Below are positions 49,017 through 60,690 of a stretch of DNA of 64,000 nucleotides, piece after piece. The notes below the pieces were generated by a model. The model made no database searches, was not told the origin of the DNA, and saw nothing but the letters and a program-made list of their open reading frames with translations. Position 1 is the stretch's first letter. Every line of letters begins with the position of its first letter. The DNA is from Liolophura sinensis (Eukaryota > Mollusca > Polyplacophora > Chitonida > Chitonidae). The translations under genes and the position numbers were made by a program. Location: contig NC_088301.1 of the NCBI RefSeq assembly GCF_032854445.1, positions 14,502,281 through 14,566,280 of the forward strand. Reading direction: 5' to 3'.

Positions 49017-49990
49017 GACAGTTTAACACATTTAATTAAACCACCACATAGTATTCTAGTTGTCAATCAAAACGGACGTGACGGGTAAGTCCTCAAATTG
49101 ACATTTAAAACAAACCGCCAAAGGCTTAAGAAAGCATATTAAGATCAAAATTAGGACGGAATCGAGCAGAGAGAAGCAGTCAGTAGGTTTCAGTGCAAAG
49201 GAATATTCCTTTGACAGTTTAACACATTTAAATAAACCACCAACTAGCATACTAGTTGTCAACCAAAACGGATGTGACGGGTAAGTCCTCAAAATGACAT
49301 TTAAAACAAACCGCCAAAGGCTTAAGAAAGCATATTAAGATCGAAATTAGGATGGAATCGAGCAGAGAGAAGCAGTCAGTAGGTTTCAGTGCAAAGGAAT
49401 ATTCCTTTGACAGTTTAACACATTTAAATAAACCACCAACTAGCATACTAGTTGTCAACCAAAACGGACGTGGCGCGTAAGTCCTCAAAATGACATTTAA
49501 AACAAACCGCCAAAGGCTTAAGAAAGCATATTAAGATCAAAATTAGGACGGAATCGAGCAGAGAGAAGCAGTCAGTAGGTTTCAGTGCAAAGGAATATTC
49601 CTTTGGCAGTTTAACACATTTAAATAAACCACTAACTAGCATACTAGTTGTCAACCAAAACGGATGTGACGGGTAAGTCCTCAAAATGACATTTAAAACA
49701 AACCGCCAAAGGCTTAAGAAAGCATATTAAGATCGAAATTAGTACGGAATCGAGCAAAGAGAAGCAGTCAACAGTTTTCAATGCAAGGAATATTCTAGGC
49801 AAATGAAGGAAATCTGTAAACAGATTGTGTATTATGCTAACATATAAGTTGTGGAGAATCTAAATGTGTGTCTTTGATATCACCTGTTTCCTTATCTAAC
49901 GCGGTGATCTAAGTTGACACGACGAATATACAGTCCCTCCAGCCTCGGGTTAAGGCTGGAATGAGACACAGACCAGAGTTCTATATAGAC
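49017..49990 (+). repeat. Repeat R3 with 196-bp tandem amplification (about 4 units)
   Basis: GACAGTTTAACACATTTA recurs at 49017, 49213, 49409 and (GGCA) 49605: exact 196-bp spacing. Units differ by only a few bases, so the amplification is recent. Each unit contains the R3-like block CTTAAGAAAGCATATTAAGA, GGAATCGAGCAGAGAGAAGC and AGTCAGTAGGTTTC. The last unit runs into single-copy R3 sequence (GAAGGAAATCTGTAAACAG, then GACACGACGAATATACAG) up to the next SINE. The three minus ORFs of 78 codons at 49056-49684 are one frame repeated, not genes. Confidence 0.9.
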
Positions 49991-50174
49991 AAAAGTATAT
50001 TCATTTATTTATTTGATTGGTGTTTTACGCCGTACTCAAGAATATTTCACTTATACGACGAGGGCCAGCATTATGGTGGGAGGAAACCGGGCAGAGCCCG
50101 GGGGAAACACACAACCATCCACAAATTGAGAAGAAGACAGCATGAGCTGGACTTGAACTCACGACAGAAGTATA
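49988..50174 (-). mobile_element. SINE-1, 5'-truncated, with 12-bp TSD, inside the R3 copy
   Basis: Tail, core and the inner part of the head (to GACTTGAACTCAC-type sequence) are present at 50000-50162. GACAAAAGTATA (49988-49999) and GACAGAAGTATA (50163-50174) flank it, with one mismatch. Confidence 0.88.
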
Positions 50175-50214
50175 GAAGGATGCACACATGTGGATATTCT
50201 CACCTGAACAATTT

Positions 50215-50388
50215 ACTTATCTTTATTTGTTTGATTAGTGTGTTACGCCGTACTCTAAGAATATTTCACATATGCCACGGTGGCCAGCATTGTGGTGGTA
50301 GTAGATGAATGCTTGGGGTTTAATGTCGTACCTAACAATCATTGTGGTGTGAGGAAACCGGACAGAGCCCGGTGTAAACCCACGACAA
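50215..50388 (-). mobile_element. SINE-1 fragment interrupted by a SINE-2 tail fragment
   Basis: Minus SINE-1 tail and core (GTTTGATTAGTGTGTTACGC, GCCAGCATTGTGGTGG) is interrupted at about 50308-50345 by GAATGCTTGGGGTTTAATGT and CGTACCTAACAATCAT, which is SINE-2 3' sequence. SINE-1 then resumes with GTGAGGAAACCGGACAGAGC. It is followed directly by the AAAT microsatellite. Confidence 0.8.
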
Positions 50389-50394
50389 ATGAAA

Positions 50395-50469
<75 letters not shown>
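50389..50469. repeat. (AAAT)n microsatellite, about 20 units
   Basis: An uninterrupted AAAT tract of about 80 bp. It lies at the head side, not the tail side, of the minus SINE-1 fragment, so it may instead be the tail of a second, plus-oriented or rearranged copy, or independent expansion. Confidence 0.95.
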
Positions 50470-50470
<1 letters not shown>

Positions 50471-51792
50471 ACTTCTCAAACGTGTTCCATGTTTTGCGTC
50501 AGCAACGGAGTAATAGGCTGCATCTGTAATTCAAAGCCATATTTCAGCCACTCTTAATTGTAAAATAGACCTGAACGTCGTTATTTTGTTTTGCAGCTTC
50601 ATCAGCACCAGTGTTCATCTTTCTTGATGGACTAATGCATTATGAAACGGTAGAGCGTTTTTCTGTCGGACTCTGGTGAGCAGCTCATGTATATATGGAT
50701 ATTTACGGGCTTCTGACAGGGTATTATTCGAAATGGAATTAACAACTACTTGGATGCTAAGAACCAGTGGTAATGAAATTAATTAGATTCCCCCAAGTAA
50801 GGCCAAACCCAGCTTACAAATATCTTGAGGGGGAAATCAAACGCAGTTCTCTCACCCGTGAATATGACTGTTACGGACCACATAGAGAGCAGGGGGTGTG
50901 CGTATTGCCTGAGGGGTTGGATCGATCCAGCGGGGTAAATTATCTACAGTAGAGAGCATATAAACTATCCGCATGTCTAACTCCCATTCAAGATGGCTGA
51001 ACAAGACTTTCTACATAAGACGCGGTTTCCGGAAATAACCTTATATCATTTTAAGAATTTAATTCCATGCAAATTCGTCTGATCGTCATTATCATATGCT
51101 ATATGTTGGGAGAATTACACCTATAGTATTTTACCTCCAGTAACAGCCATTTTCTCATCTAAGTTTTAGTGTTTTCCTCCTTAAAACATCAGCATATGGC
51201 TTTCTTTTTCACTTTCTGCCCTAAGTGGTGATTTCTAGTAAATTAGCCACTTCAGATAAATTTAATACCAGTTTTGCATGTATATACTGATGGGACACAA
51301 AAAAGGAATTCATAAAAATGGACATTCTCGCAAAGCAGAGTAAAATCTGGAGTCATCTGATTTCAATCAGAGCCGGTCAAAACTTAAACATTACAGTGTT
51401 TACCTGGTATAGCATTGGTGGATTATTATGTTTGACTATGTGTTAAATCTGAATACATGTATTCAGTGTACGAAATATTTTGAGGTCTCCTGTTTGCGCT
51501 CCTCCTACTATTAGTTGCAGGCTTATAACTAGAGAAAAAAGATTTTGTTTTCAAACAATACTTAACTATACCGATGATAGAAAACGAAATATATGATTCA
51601 AGCTGTCATTGTGTATGAGAAAACAACAAAAACGTTTCCATATAGTGGCGTAATGGTGACAGTAATACTTATACCGAGAAGTGAACCCCAGGCCACAGCT
51701 GGTATATATAATGATTGGTTTCTTTTGACCCAGTTAAACATATCTTGTGTATTTCTCCACATTAAACTTTAAATTTGGATATAAACACACTG
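50470..51792. other. Unassigned sequence
   Basis: No gene or repeat recognised. Confidence 0.45.
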
Positions 51793-52009
51793 AGGGGGAT
51801 ACTGTCGTCTAAGGGATTAGCACGCCACAGCGGTGTAAAAACCCTAGAGAGCTCATGCTGGCTTCAGGTGCGGCCGTACGTGGTAAGGTCTGACAGCAAC
51901 CTGGGGATGATTGTGGATTTCCCTCGGGCTCTGTCCGGTTTCCTCCCACCGTAATGCCTGCCACCGTCGTACAAGTGAAATACTCTTGAGCATGGCGGAC
52001 AACATTGAC
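51793..52009 (+). mobile_element. SINE-1, head deleted internally, tail lost
   Basis: GGGATTAGCACGCCACAGCG (head) jumps to AGCTCATGCTGGCTTC and the core through CACCGTCGTACAAGTGAAAT, then decays without an AAAT tail. ORFs in this interval are SINE-derived. Confidence 0.85.
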
Positions 52010-52157
52010 CATAACTCAACAACACTGGGCCATCTCATCTCTTTGAAACAAATTTGCACTTTTACTGTAGACACACTGCTCTCTCCTGACTAAATGTTCA
52101 ACCAACTGAGCGGTTACAAAGGCAACGTGTTATAAAATACGTCATCAAATACCAGGT

Positions 52158-52500
52158 ATTTTATTCATTTGATTGGTGTTTTACGCCCTATTCAAGAATA
52201 TTTCATTTGTACGATGGCAGCCAGCATTATGGTGGGAGGAAACTGGGCAGAGTCCGGGGGATACTGACAGAACGGAAGTAACTCATATACTTGCTGGCAT
52301 CATAATCAGGTAAGTCCTATTTCACGTTACATAGATCATCTGATAAATACAAAATCAAAAAAACTCGGTTTATTTTTTGGGAACCCGACAGAGCTAGGGG
52401 GAAGCCCAGCGCCATACCCAGATTGTTGGCAAACAAGCGGTGATGTTGAACTCACGGCGATCGCATCGTTGAGATGCTGCTGACTCATTGTGCTGTATAA
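52158..52500 (-). mobile_element. SINE-1 pieces: tail/core and, separately, core/head
   Basis: 52158-52262 holds the tail and core (TTGATTGGTGTTTTACGCCC to CAGAGTCCGGGGG). After a gap of about 115 bp, 52378-52500 holds CCGACAGAGCTAGGGGGAAG through ATCGCATCGTTGAGATGC. The two pieces share the CAGAG-GGGG junction. Either one copy was split with a small duplication, or these are two truncated copies. Confidence 0.75.
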
Positions 52501-52644
52501 ACTATAAATAAAAAAATTTGAACGAACACCTACTTTCAAATGCAACAGATTTTAAATCATTCATATTTTCTTATCACTCACGTCGTAGACGCTGCTGGTG
52601 GCGGCCAGCTGTCGGTCAAATTCTGGTTATTGATTAATTGACTA

Positions 52645-52730
52645 ATTGATTGATTGATTTTGATTGTTGTACAGCACAATAGTAAAGAATTTGTCATTTA
52701 TACGATGGCAGTAAATTTTATGGGTGAGTC
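52645..52730 (-). mobile_element. SINE-1, degenerate 3' remnant
   Basis: TTGATTGTTGTACAGCAC, then AAGAATTTGTCATTTATACG, ATGGCAGTAAATTTTATGGG follow the tail/core order. It is preceded by a short GATT repeat. Confidence 0.6.
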
Positions 52731-54056
52731 GTATAAATATGGACGCCACAACATAGTGGGTTACAGTTGGTCTTCAACCAACGATAGACAGCAAAAACGC
52801 ATACGAGCGTTGTCGGCCGATATCAGCAAGGTTCCATCAACAGTATGAATAAAGAAGACGTGTCTGAGCATTGAATTGAATCCTTTACACAGCGAGGCTC
52901 CAGAACAGAAGAAAAATGGCGTTTTGTATCATTCACTTAGTTGTAAAGCTGATTGCATGACAATCTGCTTCAGTTTGTTCCCGTGTCAAAACAATCAGTC
53001 TAAGTGTTTCTGTTTTCTGTCAAGATTAGGTCCCTGACGTGAACCGATGAGATTACAGATAAAACTTTCTGATTTGGCAATCTCCGAACATGAACACTTT
53101 CTCTCTCCACGAAAACGTTTGCTCGGGTGACTAAAGAACAACCACTCTGTACAAAACTTGAACAAACACTTGTTTCTCAATGGACAATTAAGTACTTTCT
53201 TAATAAGGAAAGAAAACAACACGAAACGTGTCAAAACACAAATCATGATTGTCCATTTGTTTGAAAAATTTCGAATATAATATTTATCGAGTTTGCTAGT
53301 ATGAAGATTTTCCTTCAAGAGAGCTCTTAACTCGTGGGTCATAATGCAAGTAGGAAATAGGAAATTGTCCATATGGAAGACAGTTGCGAAGATAACATCT
53401 GATGTAACAACAACGTCTCATCAGGCTGACTGTGGGAGGATTCCGGAAAGTCGATTTATTGTACGCCAAGGGGGAGAAAGGGGAGGGCGGATAGTGGAGG
53501 CAACCTGCGGGGGCGTGGAATAAAATCAGAGGGTTGAGATGTTGCAGTAGTGCATTTGTTCTTATCATACAACGTCGGTGGAAAAATGTACTTAAAAAAA
53601 TCCTCAACACACAGCAGACAAGCCATTAGTGCCGTACACGTCAGCGTGGCGAAATACCCACCATAAAGTCCGTACAATGCAGCCATGTCAGCCACCAACT
53701 CGCATGCATAGCAATTATCATTGGATGCCACAGCTGATCATCTGTTTTATTGATGGATTCTTAAGTCATGTTGACCTGCTGTTGAAATACCCAGCTGATA
53801 TTGCATGAAAATTTCCGATGCGCTAAGCTTCGCAAAGACACAATAACCTATCAGTAATTGCATAATAAGAATTATCAGCTAATTCCTTAATATCGCCTTC
53901 CCGTTGAATGCATGTATATGAAAAAGTCAGATCAACCAAAGCCTGTTTCCCGAATCGTTGGTCGACGATCCCAGAATTCTGGCTTCTATTTCATGATGTA
54001 ATAATTTAGACAGGGAATGTGAGGTTGGGAATCTGTCTGCATAATACAGAGGCATC
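52731..54056. other. Unassigned; contains a minus ORF with one hydrophobic stretch
   Basis: The minus frame 53456-53731 (91 codons, GTG at its left edge, first ATG about 15 codons in) encodes LYGGYFATLTCTALMACLLC, long enough for one membrane helix, followed by a proline-rich end. Two other minus frames overlap it. No family recognised and no splice sites assigned, so it is not called a gene. Confidence 0.35.
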
Positions 54057-54186
54057 CACTAATGGTGACCACCCGGGTTCTGCCAGGATTCCTCCAATTA
54101 TAATGCTGGTCGCCGTCGTATAAGTGAAATATTCTTGAGTACGGCGTAAAACACCAAGCAAATAAATAAATATTCACTAACGGTGA
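54057..54186 (+). mobile_element. SINE-1, strongly 5'-truncated, with 12-bp TSD
   Basis: Starts within the core (CACCCGGGTTCTGCCAGG) and ends in a short AAAT tail. CACTAATGGTGA (54057-54068) and CACTAACGGTGA (54175-54186) flank it, with one mismatch. Confidence 0.9.
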
Positions 54187-57100
54187 ACAAGACACGCTGA
54201 TAAGCAGAATCACTCCGTGTGATAGTCGTCTGATGTGGCAAAGCAACTGAATAGAGTGGGATGCATATGAATGCTTCTTAGACGACGTACAGTCCAGACA
54301 ATGAGGAAAATAATTGAATTGCATGGTGAACTTGCACTGGACGGCATTGATAATGATAGGCGTGTTGTATGCAAAGCGTACCAAAACACAATAAGAGCTA
54401 TTCTGATCATAAATACTGTCTTAACAATGCCTTAAAAAAGACGAAAAGCTGAAAGTGATGTCAAAAAGGCTCGCCATTTGTATGGCCACCTTTAAGTTCA
54501 GATCATTTAGTTATGTTCCAAAGTAAAGATATTATCAAATACGGCGTTCAGTGGTCTGTCTACCGATGAGCAGTTCTTTCCTTTCCTTGAATATTTCTTT
54601 TAAAAAGTTATACCTGAGATTTCTAGTAAAAAATCCATATTCGCTAATGAATTGAAATTTTCTCTATTTACCAAGAACAGCTCAAATTACAGCCTGCCAG
54701 TGCATATCAGATATGTATTTACAGTGTTAAAATGACTCTGAAAGCTGAGCAAAGACATACTGCAACCCGACTTTCTAAAAGAAACGATACAAATATCATT
54801 TTAACTTGTTTCATTAGAAACTCACGTGTCTTTATGTCACTGTTCATCAAGATTTCTCCTGTCATGGAGTGTCATCTGGTTCACACAATGCTAAAACCTC
54901 ACTCTCTTGAATACATATCTCTTGCATATGCATCATGTGTATGTTTTTGTTCAGTCATCTCTCAAAGTCTTGGTTACGTTCTTTTGGACACATATATATA
55001 GCTCTGAATCACACACCTAGGCTGATGCCAGCCTTTCCCGTACCTATAGCAGGCTGCTGTGTGACTGACATGCGCCCTGGTTTTAATTCCATTTTTTATC
55101 CCTGGTAATACAGCTTGAACTCCCGTATGGAGATTAACTTGTATCGATGCAATTAGCTTTCTGTCATTTGACAAGTACCACTTGGGGAATTGGCCTCCAA
55201 GTGCGAATACAGGTTCTCCGGCTATATGTACAGCGGTGTACCGCATTCAGAAGTAAAAACCATGTAAAATAACAGATGAATACCGCTCCGTTCAGGTTAC
55301 GTTAACATTTCATTATTGAATCTGAATAGGTGTAAACGATGATATGGTTTAATTAGTTCGTTAGAGTCATTACTGAGTTGAAATTTCATCTTTATCCTCT
55401 TTATTAACACAAAGATTCCAATTAGCATTTTTGTACTAAAAAAAAAGCTTTCCATTTTTTATTTTATCTTCGTGTATTGTAATTATAAAGGCAAATCTGC
55501 CCAGAAGCAGGTGATTGCCCTTTGGTTTAGGGAGAAGAAAACCTAAAAACATGACACTATAGGCTGAAATGAACACATTTTTTTTCTATCTGGTGGTGCG
55601 TGCTGCATAATTTTGCCATATTTCCTCGCCATACACGTAAAGCCTGAAAACGCCAAAGTTGGCATAAATCGTCCATCGCGTCCTCCATCTTTAACACCCT
55701 GTAATATTATGCTGGGAGTGTGTTGCCTCTCAGCCAATGAGAGTCGTTAAAACTGCCGGCTTGTTCGTGTAAACTCGGAACCTACGTCCAACATTCCAGT
55801 TTCCCGATCGTCAAGCGGAAAACGAACTGTACTGTTCGCTACCTTCTGGGAAGAAGAGTTCTACCGGAAATGTACGAACTGCACTTCGGCAGTTTCCGAC
55901 GGCAATTCTCCTCCTAACACAGAAGACTTCAGGACTAGTTCTTAGGCAAAATGGAATCGCCCACAGCGGATTTTGGCGCCGACTTTATTTATAATTTATC
56001 AACTTGAGGTACATACTAGAATTTTTTTTATGGCATGCACCTACAAGGAAATGCATACTCTTTTCAATGGGATTTGATTACTATTTAAATGTTCTTCTCC
56101 TTTAACATCTAAACAGTGCAGATTCCATATCACTCATTCTACGCCCTACCCCCAATCCCCCCACCCCTCAGGTAATAACTGGGACGTAAGCGATCAATAG
56201 TTACGTCACTATTCGATTCAACTTTTTTTCACTAAAGCTCAGTGTACAAAATAGGTCTTAACTAAAGTAGATTGAAGGACTACTAGTCTCACTGAAGTCA
56301 GACATAGTATCATTTCCCTAATCTGACTTGTCGCTAGCCAGATCTGAAGTAACATTGCTCTTACTGAAGTCAAAACTAGTAGCTCTCTGAGCACTGACAT
56401 ACATATCTTGTAGATCGACAAATGAAACTCCTATGGATTAATTAATCATTTCCATAATTTGGGTATGACGAGTCCGTTCTTTCACTCATCTGTACAGTGA
56501 AAAGAAAATTCTGATGGAAACTAAGCTTTGGTCACTCAAAGAGAAATGTGTTATCGGATATTTCTTTAGATGTAGTTAGCACCCAGTACCTCTGTGTCAA
56601 CTTAGAATGGAAATTAGTACCATCACTTGCACTATTCGATAAGGTTCAACAACAACAACTGCAGTCAATCAGAGTACGAGATTCGTCTTAAGACTCATCT
56701 TCCATAATGTACAGTGAAATGACTTTCCAGGCTGGGTCAATGTAACGGCATAAACATGACGGCATGCACGTAATTTGCAGTAATGAAACCGTTTGCAGTA
56801 TTCAATGATGATGACAGAGGAGCAATTTAATCGGGTTGACAATTAGAATTGATTACCTGATTCCCATACGCTATAATTTCGTTTACCCCGTCGCGTTTGC
56901 ACCTTCAAACACAGTTTGAATCGATCTGAGCAACCTTTATGGAAGTCCACCATAATCGACACAAAAACAGTATATATTCCGCCTTGCATTTTCATTTCGG
57001 ATGAAATAATGACTTCATCTCGATCGACAGAAGCTTGTGTGGCGTACACATCGCCTTCGGGCGACGAGGCGTGTAAGTTGTTGTTAACAATGGGTTAGAA

Positions 57101-59070
57101 AGTAACAAATGGTCAAATTGCTCACCCCGAAGAACTGGGTCACTACTCAAACCCGAGTGATTTCCCAAGGGAGGCCTAACCGATCAAACGGTTTCCTCTT
57201 ATAACGGAATCTGTAAACAAAAAACGTTCCTGGCTCTAACATAGATAAATGCACTCGATAACATGCAGGGAAATGAAGTGGGACAAAGAGTCGACCAGGA
57301 GAGGTCGTTCAATTCTAAAGGAGATGTCAAGATTATTTTATAGGGACATCCGCCCGCAGATTCAGGATTTCCATAAGGACAAATCCGCGATAGATAGATT
57401 GATATCACGTGATGGAGTTTCGTCATCGGCGTTTGAACATATAGTTTGAAAGCTGATAAGGCTGGCACATAACACCCAGATTGTTGCCAATGTAGTATAA
57501 TGCTGACAGACTGAATCCCGATATGAAACGGCGAATCACGGCAAGTATTCAAATAAATATGTTGAATGTATACTTGTCATTTGTCAACAAATAATGAAGA
57601 TTGAAACCAAAGAATTCAGCCATGGGGTGGGTTGGTGTGAAAGGGCACACTATGTGTTCACATAATACACATAAAACGTGTATTTATAGAAATACTGCCA
57701 TTTAAGCCCACTGAAGACTGTGTTTGTTAAAAATGCATGTCGCAGTTAGAAATGTGAAGATGCATGCTATTTTGAAGTCTTGTATTAATGTATTATTCTC
57801 CCGCTTGGTGAACTGCAGCCCTTTACCGGCATTCCGTCTATACGTCATACAGATAGAAAACCATGCAATCTTGACTTGCAGTAACATCAACTAATTGACT
57901 GCCGTTCAAATGGTGTGTTTCATAGACAGCATTACGCACTGTTCACTATTCCCACCCCCATTATTTCACATTTAACAAGATAAATTCCCGTTGACTTTGA
58001 AGTTAAGAAATAAATATGTTTTCAGTCGCCAAATTTATTTTGTTAAGAAGCAGACTGTAGCCTACTTGGTCAGATCTATTTTCGAAGACACCAAATCAGA
58101 ACATTATAAATCTATACAGACTTCTACAATATCATCCCCACACGCCACCAAATATAGTCATTAAACTATATATGCACTATGTGCAGGGACGAAAGGATTC
58201 CCTAGATCTGAAGAACACTACAATGGATGGATTCAACACATTCGATGTCCCACCACCCTTTCTCGTGACAACGTTACTTTTTATTCCATTTCCGATGAAA
58301 TTGTGACGTCATGACGTCACAGAAAAGACCAAACACACCAATGAGTGGGAAATCCAGTTGACCTATTTGTAACAATACTGTTTATCATTGGTCAGTTGCG
58401 TGTTCTTGATTGACAGTGCGGAAAAGTCTATTCTGAAACAGATTCAACACTTGTTTCTTTCGATGCATGTAGAAGCCACTCCTGAACATTAGCCAGTAGC
58501 ACCTTTCCACAGAGGTTTTTTTCTTGCACGAATAGGTCAAATTTAGGAAATGTCGAAAACGACCGGATGTGACGCCCGAGTCACAGATTCAAACGAAAAC
58601 AAACGAAAAAAAAAAAAAAAAAAACAAACATAAGAAAGCCAGAACACTGTTATGCCTTGAAAAGATCGAATAAGTGATAAACAAGAAACCTGAACAATGC
58701 ATCGACAGAAATAGGTACGAGCACTAAATCAGAGCTGAAGCCTTAGAAGAGTCTGACAGACGAAATTACACGGAGAAGAATGTATTTCGTCTCCCCCAGG
58801 TTATCGCTTCATTGTTCACGGCTAACGATGGTAGACAGCTCGTGTTTTCCTTCAAGTTCCGCTTCGTCTACGTACAGCTCTGTCAACATTCTACCTGATG
58901 TTACAAAAACACAAAGCATGATGTCTGGATTTAGAACCGGGACCAGACCTCTATCGAACATGTGTTCATCCTTTGAGTACTTACCCGTTTACGGTTACAT
59001 GCATAAAACTCGACTGATGCACACGTGCGCCTTGTGCCCTTAACCATTCAGCAAACATGACTAAGGACAC
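54187..59070. other. Unassigned sequence, longest stretch without a recognised repeat
   Basis: In 4.9 kb I see no SINE and no supportable gene. A phrase TACTGAAGTCAAAACTAGTA is loosely duplicated at about 56277-56380. A 19-base A run lies at 58606-58624. The opposed ORFs at 57199-57552 (minus) and 57249-57449 (plus), and the serine-rich plus frame 58780-59043, show no known motif. Confidence 0.45.
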
Positions 59071-59955
59071 GAGTTCAATTCTGACCATAGCCGATTTGTC
59101 GCCTGTAATTCCAGATCGACGCCCTGGTATAAAGCCAAGGCTTTACTTCAGAAAAAGAGAACTAAAACAAGACTGAAAAAAGAATCCGAAAATAAAAGAA
59201 TAATTTTGCGCATCATACCCGTATATAACCTGCCATCAGATTTTCCAAACAAACCATACAGTATAATCGTATTCGGATACGGTACATGGCATTATGGTAT
59301 AGTGTTCTGTATTTCGGGCGTGCTTGTAATCATCATGTAATGTGTCAAAATCATGTAATTTATGATCACCATGTAATGTGTCATCACCATGTAATGTCAT
59401 CATCAGGTATTGTGTCATCATCATGTAATATCATCAGGTATTGTGTCATCATCATGTAATGTGACATCACCATGTAATGTGTCATCATCAGGTACTATAT
59501 CATCACCATGCAATGTGTCATCAGCATGTAATACGTCATCACCGTGTAATGTGTCATCATCAGGTAATGTGTCATCCTCATCGAGTATACACGTTTACAT
59601 GGTTATGTGTAGGACATTGTACATAATTTAGTCAATTAGCCTGGACTGCCGAGGTTAAAATTACCATGTTTATTAATATCAAAAGTGGCCATTATTGATC
59701 ATGATGATACAGTTTTAACTCTGAATATAGCCGATTTGACGTCTGTAATTTCTGATGGACGACTCGGTTTTAAATCACGTTTTACTTCAGGAAAAAAAGA
59801 TAAAAAAAACAAAACGGGAAAATTATTCATGAAACAATCGGAGAGTTTTGAATATCATACAGGATTTATATGATTATGTATTGTATGTGGAGGGTATTGT
59901 ATTTAATTTAGCCGATCAGCTTTGACTCCAAAGTTTAAAATTACAATATTTACAG
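59071..59955. repeat. Tandem duplication A-B / A'-B' with an array inserted in the first copy
   Basis: Segment A (59071-59230; ATAGCCGATTTGTCGCCTGT, GGCTTTACTTCAG) recurs as A' (59711-59870; ATAGCCGATTTGACGTCTGT, GTTTTACTTCAGG). Segment B (59604-59672; GACATTGTACATAATTTAG) recurs as B' (59884-59955; GGGTATTGTATTTAATTTAG). The offset is 640 for A and 280 for B: the difference of 360 bp is the array between A and B that A' and B' lack. Confidence 0.8.
59336..59580. repeat. 18-bp minisatellite, about 13-14 units
   Basis: The unit is CATGTAATGTGTCATCAC with variants (CAGGTAATGTGTCATCAT). Most are 18 bp; a few are shorter by about three bases. The plus frame 59410-59631 reads a C-N-V-S-S-P repeat and a minus frame is also open, because 18 is a multiple of three. 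Confidence 0.93.
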
Positions 59956-60029
59956 GTTCAACAAACTCATATAATGCTTTGCTCTAAGACAATAAGCTCT
60001 ATTGACGCCTTCATGACAGCATACAACAA

Positions 60030-60690
60030 CGTGTTGAACAACTATAATATCACCTTCGCACCCAGAGTAGACTGACTAAATCCTACACAATAACCAAGTA
60101 GAGCGTGTGTACTCTATATAAATATTACCTGATGCATGGTATCAATCACACCGAATTACAGAACACTACGCCAAAATGAGCATTCTTATTCAACAATTGC
60201 AAGGCCAATTCCCAAAACGACGTTTAACAGAGACTACAAAAGAAGTAAGAATTTTTATTTACTTGTTTATTTGATTGGTGTTATACGCCGTACTCAAGAA
60301 TATTTCACTTATACGACAGCCGCCAGCAATATAGTGGAAGGAAACCAGGCAGAGCCCGGGGGAAGCCCACAACCAGCCGCAGGTTACTGATAGACCTTCC
60401 CACGCACGACCGGAGAGGAAGCCAGCATGAGCTGGACTTGAACTCACAGCGACCGCTTTGGTGAGAGACTCCTAGGTCATAACGGTGCGCTACCGCACCA
60501 ACCAACTGAGCCACAAGAAGTAAGAAAGTACATGAAGTACAAACTCAGGAGAGAACCATTTATAGAAAAGCAGTCACCATTTTTCACTGATGTTGGAAAG
60601 AATGAAGGAATATTCTCGGCGAATGAATGAAATTAATTTCCATAGCATGTACCATGCCAGTATAGAAGTTGTAGACTAACCACTTAGGAC
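60030..60690 (+). repeat. Repeat R3, copy split by a SINE-1
   Basis: GCAAGGCCAATTCCCAAAAC and CGTTTAACAGAGACTAC precede the SINE; AGAAGTAAGAAAGTACATGA, AAAAGCAGTCACCATTTTTC, GAATGAAGGAATATTCTC and GTATAGAAGTTGTAGAC follow it. The 3' landmarks (CTGTCCATAT) are not seen, so the copy is 3'-incomplete. The upstream limit is uncertain. Confidence 0.75.
60240..60526 (-). mobile_element. SINE-1, full length, with perfect 12-bp TSD, nested in R3
   Basis: Tail at left (TTTATTTACTTGTTTATTTG), intact core, and tRNA head at right ending CAACTGAGCCAC. AAGAAGTAAGAA is identical at 60240-60251 and 60515-60526; R3 sequence continues across it. Confidence 0.95.

Noticed and set aside
49056-49684. Three nearly identical 78-codon minus ORFs resembling a small gene family
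   Set aside because: They are one frame repeated by the 196-bp tandem array within R3.
53456-53731. Minus ORF with a hydrophobic segment, considered as a small membrane protein
   Set aside because: Overlapping minus frames, non-ATG left edge and no known family; retained only as a remark in the region entry.
57199-57552. 117-codon minus ORF
   Set aside because: Overlaps an equally open plus frame, has no recognisable motif and no independent support.
58780-59043. 87-codon serine-rich ORF beginning with ATG
   Set aside because: Low-complexity composition, no domain, no splice or polyadenylation evidence.
59410-59631. Cysteine/serine repeat protein (CNVSSP-type repeats)
   Set aside because: Product of the 18-bp minisatellite; the opposite strand is also open for the same reason.
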